From NCBI RefSeq assembly GCF_012641745.1, contig NZ_WEHZ01000003.1:184699-248698 (forward strand): a stretch of DNA of 64,000 bases, written 5' to 3'. The position numbers and the translations under genes are program-made. Shown here piece after piece: positions 63,952 through 64,000 of this stretch (position 1 is its first letter; each line of letters opens with the position of its first letter). The notes beneath the pieces are model-generated. The model searched no databases, was not told where the DNA came from, and was given only the letters and a program-made list of their open reading frames with translations. Source of the stretch: Pseudoalteromonas peptidolytica. GTDB taxonomy: Bacteria > Pseudomonadota > Gammaproteobacteria > Enterobacterales > Alteromonadaceae.

Positions 63952-64000
63952 GTGAATATAGAACAAGCTCTTCATTCAGCTTTTGAAGAAAGCACGCGTT

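Noticed and set aside
63952..64000. Possible gene start (GTG) at the right edge
   Set aside because: Open for 16 codons only, directly after a terminator T-run and without a Shine-Dalgarno site; cannot be judged from 49 bases.

Overview
The window is about 64 kb of a gammaproteobacterial polar-flagellum locus. Gene content and order (flrA, flrBC, fliE to flhB, flhF, fleN, fliA, cheYZAB, parC, parP, cheW), the protein sequences and a dispersed repeat with ATACCAATTT ends all suggest Pseudoalteromonas or a close marine relative. That assignment is inference; no rRNA or tRNA gene is present. Nearly everything is on the minus strand, so it is transcribed from high to low coordinates.

Layout. 1-560 (+): end of a FliK-like gene and a stand-alone FlhB C-terminal domain (FlhX type). 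580-10,920 (-): DUF2802 protein, CheW, ParP, ParC, CheB, CheA, CheZ, CheY, FliA, FleN, FlhF. 10,939-26,568 (-): flhA, flhB, fliR, Q, P, O, N, M, L, K, J, I, H, G, F, E. 26,823-31,754: two-component system FlrB/FlrC, a DNA repair glycosylase gene (tag, +) with a LexA box, a 162-bp MITE-like repeat and the master regulator FlrA. 31,900-32,685: a divergent flagellin. 32,908-35,072 (+): pseB and pseC. 35,074-42,956 (-): an acyl module (LuxC-like, LuxE-like, AMP-ligase, SDR, ACP) followed by pseH, an SpsF-type cytidylyltransferase, pseI and pseG. 43,010-55,799 (-): a second sugar island with a heptose-type kinase and nucleotidylyltransferase, a radical SAM protein, three glycosyltransferases, two SDR enzymes, a ColD-like PLP dehydratase and a two-subunit ThDP enzyme. 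55,851-62,687 (-): maf, fliT, fliS, fliD, flaG and two tandem flagellins. 63,268-63,717 (-): a small secreted protein.

How it fits together. FlrA should switch on flrBC. FlrC with sigma-54 then drives the basal body and export genes, and FliA (sigma-28) drives late genes. Good GG-N10-GC sigma-54 sites lie before flhA, fliK, fliE, flrB, pseB and probably the upstream flagellin; a sigma-28 site lies before the other flagellin. FlhF/FleN set pole and number; ParC/ParP place the CheA arrays at the pole. The pse genes make CMP-pseudaminic acid, which Maf is expected to transfer to flagellin.

Most interesting parts: (i) the ThDP E1 alpha/beta pair with no E2 or E3, joined by overlapping genes to a ColD-like dehydratase and two SDRs, which suggests a carbon-branched deoxy sugar for the flagellum; (ii) the ACP/LuxC/LuxE acyl module embedded among pse genes, which suggests unusual acylation of the glycan; (iii) an A10 tract in codons 2-5 of maf, a possible phase switch; (iv) a CheA whose P2 region is replaced by three copies of an acidic LLDELHG motif.
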